A DNA stretch of 64,000 nt from Actinokineospora auranticolor (GTDB lineage Bacteria > Actinomycetota > Actinomycetes > Mycobacteriales > Pseudonocardiaceae): contig NZ_PTIX01000005.1 in assembly GCF_002934265.1 (NCBI RefSeq), forward strand, positions 372,001 to 436,000, written 5' to 3'. Position 1 is the first letter of the stretch. Each line of letters starts with the position of its first letter. The notes beneath the pieces were generated by a model. The model did not search any database. It was not told the DNA's origin and saw only the letters and a list, made by a program, of their open reading frames with translations. Positions 24,217 to 31,573 of the stretch are shown piece after piece. Made by a program: the position numbers and the translations under genes.

Positions 24217-24956
24217 CCACCGAGAACCCCGTCGTGCGGCTGCGCGGCGTCCGCAAGTCCTTCGGGGACAAGCGGGTGCTCGACGGCATCGACCTGGACA
24301 TCGCGCCCGGCGAGTTCGTCGCGCTGCTCGGCCCCAGCGGCACCGGCAAGACAACCTTGCTGCGATTGCTGTCCGGCCTGCAACGCGCGGACGCCGGAAC
24401 CGTGCTGGTGCCCCCGGTGCGCACGGTCGTCTACCAGGAACCCCGGCTGGTCCAGGCCCGCCGGGTGCTGGCCAACGTCACCATCGGCCAGCGCGGCCGG
24501 GCGGTCCGCGAGCCCGGTCTCGCCGCGCTCGCCGAGGTGGGCCTGGCGGACAAGGCCCGCGCCTGGCCCGCCACCCTCTCCGGCGGCGAGGCGCAACGGG
24601 TCGCGTTGGCCCGCGCCCTGGTCCGGCAGCCGCAGCTGCTGCTGCTCGACGAGCCGTTCGCCGCGCTCGACGCGCTGACCCGCTTGCAGATGCAGGAACT
24701 CGTCGCCGACCTGTGCGCCCGGCACCGCCCGGCGGTGCTGCTGGTGACCCACGACGTCGACGAGGCGCTGCTGCTCGCCGACCGCGCGATCGTCCTGCGC
24801 GACGGCGGCTTCGCGCTCGACCGCCGCCTCGACCTGCCCCACCCGCGCGACCGCGACGACCCCGCCGTCATCGCCCACCGCAAGGACTACCTCTCCGCGC
24901 TGGGCGTCACGTCCCGGCCATCCCCCAGGAGCACCGATGAGCACGCTCACGCTTGA
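24213..24956 (+). CDS. Sulfonate-type ABC transporter ATP-binding protein (SsuB-like)
   Basis: A 247-residue ABC ATPase. Walker A is GPSGTGKTT (about residue 40), signature LSGGEAQRVALARAL, Walker B LLLLDEPFAALD, and switch His in LLVTHDVDEAL. The Q-loop reads VVYQEPRL, the form seen in SsuB/TauB. ATG 24213 overlaps the permease stop. The frame is open far upstream but only as an alternative reading of the permease gene. Its 3' end overlaps the desulfinase-like gene by 20 bp. Confidence 0.93.
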   Translation: MTTENPVVRLRGVRKSFGDKRVLDGIDLDIAPGEFVALLGPSGTGKTTLLRLLSGLQRADAGTVLVPPVRTVVYQEPRLVQARRVLANVTIGQRGRAVREPGLAALAEVGLADKARAWPATLSGGEAQRVALARALVRQPQLLLLDEPFAALDALTRLQMQELVADLCARHRPAVLLVTHDVDEALLLADRAIVLRDGGFALDRRLDLPHPRDRDDPAVIAHRKDYLSALGVTSRPSPRSTDEHAHA

Positions 24957-25962
24957 GCAGAACCGGATCTGGTACACCCGCTGCCCGGTGCCCACCGCCA
25001 GCGGCCTGGCGCACAACCTCGGCTGGCTGACCGAGGAGTACGCCGCCGACGGCCTCGACGTCGGTGTGCTGCAGGACGCCGCGCCCGAGATCGCCGCCCG
25101 GCACTTCGACCACCGCCTCGTCGGCCTGTTCCGCGAGGGCGGCAACGTGCCCGCCCTGGTCGCCAAGTCCGAGGGCGCGCCGACCCGGCTGATCGGGCTG
25201 ACCTGGATCGACGAGTCCCAGGTGATCGTCGTCCGGCCCGACGCGGGCATCACCGCCCCCGAACACCTCGCGGGCAAGCGGGTCGCGTTGCCCGCGCTGG
25301 CCGCCGACCGGGCGCGCAGCTTCCCGCGCGCCATGGCGCTGCACGGGTTCGTCGGCGCGCTCGGCACCGCCGGGCTGACCATCGCCGACGTCACCCTCGT
25401 CGAGGTGCCGACCGGTCAGGGCGACGTCGGCCGCGGTGCCGAAGGCGGGTCCTCCCTGTTCGGCATCGAGGCGCTGACCGCGGGCGATGTGGACGCCGTC
25501 TACATCAAGGGCGCGCAGGCCGCCGAGCAGGCGGTGGCGCACGGCCTGGTGGTCGGCATCGACCTGGATTCCTTCGCCGACAAGCGGTTCCGGGTCAACA
25601 ACGGCACGCCCCGGCCGATCACCGTGCACGAACAGCTCCTCGACGAGCGGCCCGACCTCGTCGAGCGGTTCCTCGTGCGGACGCTGCGCGCGGCGGACTG
25701 GGCGGCGGAGAACCTCGACAGCGTGCGGGAGATCCTGGCCAGGGAGACCCGCTCCGGCGCCAAGGGCGTCGAACTCGCGTACCGGGACGGCTTCCACCGG
25801 TCACTGCACCCGGACCTGTCCGAGGCGCGGCTGTCCCTGCTGACCCGGCAGAAGAACTTCCTGCTGGCGCACGGGTTCCTCGCCCGGGACATCGACGTCG
25901 ACGCCTGGGCCGCGCCCGAGCCGCTGGCCCGCGCCTGGGCACGGCTGGAGGCGGACCGGTGA
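24937..25962 (+). CDS. DszB-like sulfinate desulfinase (SBP-fold enzyme)
   Basis: A 341-residue protein with a periplasmic-binding-protein fold but no signal peptide. From memory it matches Rhodococcus DszB (2'-hydroxybiphenyl-2-sulfinate desulfinase): the Cys of SNCPVPNA corresponds to Cys16 in TRCPVPTAS, and the DszB His60...Arg70 pair, ten residues apart and followed by FGG, corresponds to His56...Arg66 followed by EGG. The C-terminal stretch with Gln/Asn-Phe-Leu-Leu and WAAPE is shared as well. It would cleave a sulfinate C-S bond and release sulfite. ATG 24937 has CAGGAG upstream; overlaps the ATPase gene by 20 bp and the next gene by 4 bp. The natural substrate is unknown. Confidence 0.8.
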   Translation: MSTLTLEQNRIWYTRCPVPTASGLAHNLGWLTEEYAADGLDVGVLQDAAPEIAARHFDHRLVGLFREGGNVPALVAKSEGAPTRLIGLTWIDESQVIVVRPDAGITAPEHLAGKRVALPALAADRARSFPRAMALHGFVGALGTAGLTIADVTLVEVPTGQGDVGRGAEGGSSLFGIEALTAGDVDAVYIKGAQAAEQAVAHGLVVGIDLDSFADKRFRVNNGTPRPITVHEQLLDERPDLVERFLVRTLRAADWAAENLDSVREILARETRSGAKGVELAYRDGFHRSLHPDLSEARLSLLTRQKNFLLAHGFLARDIDVDAWAAPEPLARAWARLEADR

Positions 25963-26861
25963 GCGGACCACGGATCATCTGGACCATCCCCACCCGGGGC
26001 GACGGCAAGACGGCTCGCGGCTGGGCCCCGGCGCCCGCGCTGCCCGGGTTCCTCACCGACGGTCGCGTGGGCGGCCCCGCGTTCACCCCGTTCGACTACC
26101 TGCACCAGATCTCCCGCGCCGCCGAACTCGGCGGGCTCGCCGGGGTCTACACGCCGTACGACCCGCACGGAGAGGAGTCGCTGGTGGTCACCGGCTCCCT
26201 CGGCCGCGACAGCCGGTACCTGGAGGTCGTCGCCGGGTTCCCGGCCGGGATCGCGACCCCGGTCTACGCGGCGAAGCTGTCCGCGACCCTGCAACGCGCC
26301 TTCGGCGGCAGGCTGTCGTGGCGGCTGGAGGTGGACCTCGACGAGCGCGTGCAGCGCGCCCAGGGCGACTTCGTCACCGGCCCCGACCGCTACGCCCGCG
26401 CCGCCGAGTTCCTGACCGTGGCCAAGGCCGTGTGGCACGGGCGGGACGTCGACTTCACCGGCCGGTTCTACGAGGTCGTCAGGGGCGGCTTCGAGGGCCC
26501 GCTGGCCGGGCTGCCGTTCCCGACCGTGTACCTGTCCGGCACCTCCGACGAGGCGTTCGCGCTGTCCGCCGAGCACGCCGACGTGCACGTGTTCGACCTG
26601 GCCCCGGACCTCGACGCGCACCTGGCGCGCCTCGACCCCCGGGTCCGGCCCGCGCTGCAAGCGTCCGTGCACACCCGCGAGGACGAGGTCGAGCTGCGCG
26701 GCCCGGCGGGGCTGCGCGGCACGTACCAGCAGGTGGCGGACCGGATCCTGGCCTACGCGGACCGGGGCGTCGACACCTTCTTCCTCTCCGCCGAGCCCCG
26801 GCTGGAAGAGGCACTGCGGATCGCGCAGCACGTGCGGCCACTGCTCGCCGGGAGGGCGTGA
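25959..26861 (+). CDS. LLM-class flavin-dependent monooxygenase
   Basis: A 300-residue TIM-barrel oxidoreductase of the luciferase-like group, related to alkanesulfonate monooxygenases (SsuD). Shared features are the FDYLHQISRAAELGGLAGVYTPY segment, the GRLSWRLEVDLDE region in the position of the conserved barrel strand, ADVHVFDLAPDL, and RYARAAEFLTVAKAVWHG. It is shorter than SsuD (about 380 residues), missing part of the insertion loops. With FMNH2 and O2 it probably oxidises the organosulfur substrate or an intermediate. GTG start overlapping the upstream stop (GTGA). A separate flavin reductase is not seen in the window. Confidence 0.85.
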   Translation: MSGPRIIWTIPTRGDGKTARGWAPAPALPGFLTDGRVGGPAFTPFDYLHQISRAAELGGLAGVYTPYDPHGEESLVVTGSLGRDSRYLEVVAGFPAGIATPVYAAKLSATLQRAFGGRLSWRLEVDLDERVQRAQGDFVTGPDRYARAAEFLTVAKAVWHGRDVDFTGRFYEVVRGGFEGPLAGLPFPTVYLSGTSDEAFALSAEHADVHVFDLAPDLDAHLARLDPRVRPALQASVHTREDEVELRGPAGLRGTYQQVADRILAYADRGVDTFFLSAEPRLEEALRIAQHVRPLLAGRA

Positions 26862-26862
26862 C

Positions 26863-28026
26863 ATGAGCATCGACATCTGGTGGCGGATCGGCATGGCGGG
26901 CGACCCCGGCTCGCTGCGCACCGCCCACCGCCAGTCCCGCGGCGACTGGGCGCCCGCCGGACCGGACAGCATCACCCCGGGCCTGCGCGGCGGCGAACCC
27001 GACGGCTACGGCCTGCTCGACTACCTCGTGGAGACCGCGAAGGCGGCGGAGGGCCTGGGCTTCCACGGCGGCCTGCTGCCCTCGTTCGCGGGCACCGACG
27101 ACCCGTGGGCCGTGGCGGCGGCGCTGGCCAGGGAAACCAAGACGTACAAGTTCATGATCGCCTTCCAGCCCGGGTTCCTGAACCCGGTGCAGGCCGCGCG
27201 GATGACCGCGAGCCTGCACCGCGCCTCGGCGGGCCGGGTCGCGTACAACATCATCACCGGCGGCGGCGGACCCCCGCAGCTGTGGTGGGGCGACAAGGTC
27301 GCGCACGACGACCGCTACGCCCGCACCTCGGAGTTCCTCGACGTGCTGCGCGGCGTGTGGGACGGCGGACCGTTCGACTTCGACGGCCGGTTCTACCGCG
27401 TCGAGGGCGCCGGCCTGCCCGGACCGCTCGCCGGGCTGCCGTTCCCGGAGGTCTTCTTCTCCGGCTCCTCGCCCGCCGCCATCGCGGCCGCCGGGCGGCA
27501 CGCCGACAACTACCTGTCCTGGTTGGAGCCCTTCGACGCCCTGCGCGCCAAGTTCGACGCCGTCCGCGCGCACAGCGCCGCCCCCAGGTTCGCCGTCCGG
27601 GTCGACGTCCTGGCCCGGCCGACGGCCGAGGAGGCGTGGGGCGAGATCGAGCGCGGCTGGCGGCACGTGCGGCCCGAGGCGGTCCGCGCGCAGCTCTCCC
27701 GCGACGGCGGCGACTCGTTCGGGGTGCGCCGCGCGGTCGGCTTCCAGCCCGAGTCGTTCACCGGCTACCGCGACTTCGAGGTCGAGCCGAACGTCTTCGC
27801 CGGGCTCGCGCTGATGCGGCCCGGTCCGGCGTTCGGCCTGGTCGGCAGCTACGAGCAGGTCGCCGAGCGGCTCGACGGGCTCATCGACCTGGGTGTGGAG
27901 TCGTTCATCCTGGCCGGTGGGCCGCACCTGGAGGAGGCGTACCACGTCGCCGAGGGGGTGTTGCCGCTGCTGCGCGGCAGGCCCGGGGAGCGCGCACCGG
28001 CCGAGTCGGTGACGCTGAGTGCGTAG
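26863..28026 (+). CDS. LLM-class flavin-dependent monooxygenase (SsuD/DszA-like)
   Basis: A 387-residue luciferase-like monooxygenase of full SsuD length. Diagnostic parts are YLVETAKAAEGLGFHGGLLP, the flavin-site segment RVAYNIITGGGGPPQLWWGD, DRYARTSEFLDVLRGVWDG and FYRVEGAGL. It would use FMNH2 and oxygen to break a C-S bond or oxidise sulfur, upstream of the desulfinase step. Begins one nucleotide after the previous gene, so it belongs to the same operon. Confidence 0.9.
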   Translation: MSIDIWWRIGMAGDPGSLRTAHRQSRGDWAPAGPDSITPGLRGGEPDGYGLLDYLVETAKAAEGLGFHGGLLPSFAGTDDPWAVAAALARETKTYKFMIAFQPGFLNPVQAARMTASLHRASAGRVAYNIITGGGGPPQLWWGDKVAHDDRYARTSEFLDVLRGVWDGGPFDFDGRFYRVEGAGLPGPLAGLPFPEVFFSGSSPAAIAAAGRHADNYLSWLEPFDALRAKFDAVRAHSAAPRFAVRVDVLARPTAEEAWGEIERGWRHVRPEAVRAQLSRDGGDSFGVRRAVGFQPESFTGYRDFEVEPNVFAGLALMRPGPAFGLVGSYEQVAERLDGLIDLGVESFILAGGPHLEEAYHVAEGVLPLLRGRPGERAPAESVTLSA

Positions 28027-28059
28027 ACTGACCGCCGACGACGGAGCGGGAGGCCGGTG

Positions 28060-28818
28060 ATGGCGACCAGCGCGGCCCCGGCGGGCGCGCAGGCCGTGCA
28101 ACGCGCCCTCGGGGTGTTGCAGTGCTTCCGGTACCTCGGTCCCGAGCTGGGCGTCAGCGACATCGCCCGCGCGCTGGAGCTGCCGGTCAGCACCGCGCAC
28201 CGGCTGGTCCTGACCCTGGTCGCCGCGGGTTTCCTCGAACGCGACGCGGCCACCGCCCGCTACCGGCTCGGCACCACCGTTGCCGAGCTGGGCCAGCTGC
28301 ACTACTTCCGGCACGGCCTGCACCGGCTCGACCCGGTGCTGGCCGCGCTGGGCCGGGCCACCAGGGCGTCGGCCAGCATCGCGGTGCGCAGCGGCCACGA
28401 CGCGCTCGTGCTGATCGGCGGCACGGTCGGCGCCGAGTCCTCCGACGGCATCCGCACCCCGCTGCACTCCACCGCCATGGGCAAGGTGCTGCTGGCCTGG
28501 GCGCCACCCGGCGAGGACGACCTGGACGCGCTGCCCGAGCTGGTCCGGCTGACCGACCGCACCATCGGCGACCGCGCCGAACTGCGGGCCGAGCTGGCGC
28601 GGGTGCGGGTGGCCGGGTACGCGGTCAACGACGGGGAGAGCGAGGTCGGCATCCGGTCGGTCTCGGTGCCGGTCCTCGACGCCGACGGCTTCGGCTACGC
28701 CGCGCTCACCCTCCGGGCCACCCCGGAACTGATCACCGACGACCGCGTCCGCTGGTTCGTCGACCAGGCACTGGCCCGTGTGGACCGGGTCGCCGCGCTG
28801 CTGCTGCCTGGCAAGTAA
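28060..28818 (+). CDS. IclR-family transcriptional regulator
   Basis: A 252-residue regulator. An N-terminal winged helix (AVQRALGVLQCFRYLGPELGVSDIARALELPVSTAHRLVLTL, residues 10-52 in outline) is followed by an IclR effector domain (STAMGKVLLAWAPPGEDDL, then AELARVRVAGYAVNDGESEVGIRSV). GGAGG lies 6 nt before ATG 28060 and only 3 nt before GTG 28057, so the ATG is preferred. It sits inside the organosulfur operon, 33 bp after the monooxygenase gene, and presumably senses a substrate or intermediate. Confidence 0.9.
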   Translation: MATSAAPAGAQAVQRALGVLQCFRYLGPELGVSDIARALELPVSTAHRLVLTLVAAGFLERDAATARYRLGTTVAELGQLHYFRHGLHRLDPVLAALGRATRASASIAVRSGHDALVLIGGTVGAESSDGIRTPLHSTAMGKVLLAWAPPGEDDLDALPELVRLTDRTIGDRAELRAELARVRVAGYAVNDGESEVGIRSVSVPVLDADGFGYAALTLRATPELITDDRVRWFVDQALARVDRVAALLLPGK

Positions 28819-28873
28819 CTCTCCCTTCCCCTGTTTTCGGGGTCTCTTCACCGTATCCGCATGGAGGTTTGTC

Positions 28874-29815
28874 ATGTCCGTTCGCGTTGGGTACTTCCCG
28901 CACAACAACTCGCTCTTCGTGCTGCGGCACACCGGAATCCTGGAGCGCGAGCTGCCGGACGTCACCTGGGTGGACCTGCGGTCGCTGCCGCAGGGCGAGC
29001 AGCCCGACCCGCGGTCGGGCCTGCCGACCGTGCACAGCGACCAGCTCTTCGCCGACGGCGGCTACGACGTCATCGGCACCGGCTTCACCCCGCCGATCAC
29101 CGCCCTCGGCGCCGGCCACGACGTCGTCTACCTCGGTGTCTCCGGCCCGCGCGTGGAGAACGGCCGGATCGTGGTGCGCGCCGACTCGCCGATCAAGGAG
29201 GTCGCCGACCTGCGCGGCAAGCGCGTCGGCGTCGCGCACGGCTCGTGGCAGACCACCCTGCTCCTGTTCGCCCTCGACCAGGCGGGCCTGACCTGGGCCG
29301 ACGTCGAACCGGTCAACGCCGGCGCGAACGCCGCGCGGCTGTTCCTCGACGGCGACATCGACGCGTGGACCGGCTCCTACCCGGACCTCGACCAGGTCGA
29401 GGCGCGGACCGAGGTGCGCACCCTCATCCACACCGAGGGCCTGTTCAGCCACCCGTCCCTGTGGTTCACCCGCCGCGACTTCGCCGAGCACAACCGTGAG
29501 GCGCTGACCGCGATCGTGGCGGCGTTGCAGGAGTCGGACCGGTGGATCACCGAGAACCCGCGCGCCGCCGCGCGGTTCTTCGTCGACGACGCGGAGGCCA
29601 GGGGAGTGGCGGCCGATCTCGACGCGTGGGAGCGGGCCCTGCGCAACCGGCCGTTCGGCATCAACCCCGTCGACGCGGCGTTCCTGGACGAGCAGCAGCG
29701 CGCCGCCGACCTGCTCGCCGCCAACGGCCTGCTGCCCCGGCGGGTGCGGGTGCGGGACGCGGTGCTGCCGTGGGTGAACGACGTGGTGGCGGGCACGGTG
29801 GCCACGCCCGCCTGA
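28874..29815 (+). CDS. SsuA-like substrate-binding fold protein without signal peptide
   Basis: A 313-residue protein with the sulfonate/nitrate SBP fold: N-terminal VRVGYFPHNNSLFVL, hinge ADLRGKRVGVAHGSWQTTLLLFAL and ARLFLDGDIDAWTGSYPDL. It begins MSVRVGYF with no export signal or lipobox. An extended open frame upstream carries a Cys-rich, non-family sequence, and GGAGG precedes ATG 28874. It lacks the Cys of the DszB active site. It may be a cytoplasmic binding protein, an enzyme of the same fold, or a SBP that has lost its signal. Last gene of the organosulfur cluster. Confidence 0.8.
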   Translation: MSVRVGYFPHNNSLFVLRHTGILERELPDVTWVDLRSLPQGEQPDPRSGLPTVHSDQLFADGGYDVIGTGFTPPITALGAGHDVVYLGVSGPRVENGRIVVRADSPIKEVADLRGKRVGVAHGSWQTTLLLFALDQAGLTWADVEPVNAGANAARLFLDGDIDAWTGSYPDLDQVEARTEVRTLIHTEGLFSHPSLWFTRRDFAEHNREALTAIVAALQESDRWITENPRAAARFFVDDAEARGVAADLDAWERALRNRPFGINPVDAAFLDEQQRAADLLAANGLLPRRVRVRDAVLPWVNDVVAGTVATPA

Positions 29816-29822
29816 TCCGGTA

Positions 29823-29862
29823 CCCGGTGGTGGCGGGCCCCTGCAAACCCGCCACCACCGGG
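29823..29862. terminator. 15-bp perfect hairpin closing the organosulfur operon
   Basis: CCCGGTGGTGGCGGG (29823-29837) pairs with 29848-29862 across a 10-nt loop, between the SBP-like gene and the convergent LLM oxidoreductase gene. Bidirectional terminator. Confidence 0.8.
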
Positions 29863-29884
29863 GACGACCCCGCCGCGAGCGGCG

Positions 29885-30913
29885 TCAGGTCGTCGGTCGC
29901 CAGCCGAGGGCCGGGCCTAGGCGGGTGGCGATGTCGGTGAGGATCTGGACGTAGTCGTCGTGGTCGAAGGTGAACGGCAGCGCGAACGCGACCTCCGACA
30001 CCTCGCCGAAGGCGGTGTTCGCGGCGAGCCGGTCGACGATCTCCGCCGAGCTGCCCACCAGGTCGCGGGCGAACAGCATCCGGGCCGGTCCCTGCGGGGA
30101 GTTCGTGCGCGGGGTGCGGCTCTCGGCGTACGCCAGGTACTTCGCGCGCTGCTCCGGGGTCGCCGAGTCGGTCGGGATGACGACCAGGCCCTGCGAGACG
30201 CGGGCCTTGTCACCGTCGGGGTGGTGCGCGCGGAACTCCCGGATGAGCCGGAGTTGGATCCGGTCGAAGTCGGCCGAGTCCTCGGCCTTGACGACGTTGC
30301 TGGTCAGCAGGTTCAGCCCGGTCTCGCCTGCCCAGCGCGCGGAGCCGAGGCTGCCGCCGCCGTACCAGATCCGGCTCGCCAGGCCGGGGGAGTGCGGCTG
30401 CACGCGGTCCGAAAAGGACTCGAAGCCCTCGGTGCCGCTGAAGTCGGACGCGGGCTCGCCGCGCACCAGGTCGAGCAGCCTGCGCACCCGTGGGTAACCG
30501 AAGTCCTCCTGGTCGGCGGTGTCCGGGTACAGCGCGTCGCGCACGGCGGCGAAGTGCCCGGGCGGCCCGACGCTCACCCCCGGGTTCAGCCTGCCGCCGG
30601 AGAGCACGTCCACTGTGGCCAGGTCCTCCGCGAGGCGCAGCGGGTTCTCCCAGCCCAGCGGGATGACGGCGGTGCCGAGGTCGATCCGGCTGGTGCGCTG
30701 GCTCGCCGCGGCGAGCACCGCCACCGGCGAGGAGATCCCGTACTGCAGGTGCCGGTGCCGCACCCAGGCGCTGTCGAACCCGAGCCGCTCACCCAACTCG
30801 ATGATCCGCAACGTGCTCTCGTGCCCCGCCCGCGGATCCGCACCGTCGAACAACCCGATGGTGAGGAAGCCCAACCTCCGCAGCGGTTCCACGACCACAC
30901 CTCTCGTTGACAC
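29885..30913 (-). CDS. LLM-class flavin-dependent oxidoreductase
   Basis: A 342-residue luciferase-like enzyme of the alkanal-monooxygenase type. The barrel begins RLGFLTIGLFDGADPRAGHES, followed by ELGERLGFDSAWVRHRHLQYG, the characteristic TSRIDLGTAVIPLGWENPLRLAEDLATVDVLS region and GLNLLTSNVV. GTG 30913 has GGGAGG 4-5 nt upstream. The frame is open for another 2 kb upstream, but that is the shadow of the sigma-repeat gene. Convergent to the organosulfur operon, so it may serve the same pathway under separate control. Confidence 0.87.
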   Translation of the reverse strand: MSTRGVVVEPLRRLGFLTIGLFDGADPRAGHESTLRIIELGERLGFDSAWVRHRHLQYGISSPVAVLAAASQRTSRIDLGTAVIPLGWENPLRLAEDLATVDVLSGGRLNPGVSVGPPGHFAAVRDALYPDTADQEDFGYPRVRRLLDLVRGEPASDFSGTEGFESFSDRVQPHSPGLASRIWYGGGSLGSARWAGETGLNLLTSNVVKAEDSADFDRIQLRLIREFRAHHPDGDKARVSQGLVVIPTDSATPEQRAKYLAYAESRTPRTNSPQGPARMLFARDLVGSSAEIVDRLAANTAFGEVSEVAFALPFTFDHDDYVQILTDIATRLGPALGWRPTT

Positions 30914-31573
30914 CCGTCCTCCCGGATTCTCCCGCCGCCGGGCCGCGCGGTCACGCCGTTCCACCAACCGGACGCTTGGCCCACCGGATGACAAACGACC
31001 CTGGCGTGTGCTGCGCACCGGGTGACACGGCAACCGGTGCGCCACACCCGAAGGCTGGTGACAGAAGCAGGCCATTCGCCCGGAGGCGGTTCCGATCGCC
31101 GGTGCGGGTCGAGAGGATGGCGTCCTGGTCGGCAGCGGGCATCCGGCCAGGTGGCACGACCTCGGGAGAGATGTCGTGAGCGGCGACCCGGTGTTGGCGG
31201 AGCGGCTGTGCGCGAGGTGCGGGCAGGGCCACTGCGCGCCGCGACGCGGCGGATCCGCTCGGGCGGTTTCGCCGGAGACGCGCCCGGACCGGAACCGGGC
31301 TCTGGCGCGACCTCGGGACAGACACCGTGCTGTCCGGTCGGTTGCGCGCTGGGTAGCGAGCGGCCTGTTCGGGGAGGGCGGCGCCCGGGCGGCTCGAAGG
31401 TTCCGGCCGCGTGGCGCTGCCCCAGGGGGCGGGACGGGTGACCGGGTGCCGGTCGGGCCGCTGTTCGCCGGGGTGTGGGCGCGTCCGCGGAATTTGTTCA
31501 GGCGGTTTCGGGGAGAACGGCGTCCGTGCCCGCACAGGACTTCCGACCAGGCGGAACGACCTCGGAGGACGTC
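30914..31573. other. 660-bp intergenic region with degenerate repeats of the sigma gene 5' end
   Basis: No convincing gene. Two elements recur three times each. GGCGGTTTCG or a one-base variant is at 31085-31094, 31262-31271 and 31501-31510. ACGACCTCGG or a variant is at 31157-31166, 31308-31317 and 31557-31566, the last directly before the sigma gene ATG. After the first ACGACCTCGG copy, a GTG-initiated frame reads SGDPVLAERL, resembling the sigma start DDERALVERL; after the second copy VLSGRLRAG then a stop resembles ALVERLRAG. The region looks like decayed tandem copies of the promoter and first codons. Confidence 0.5.
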
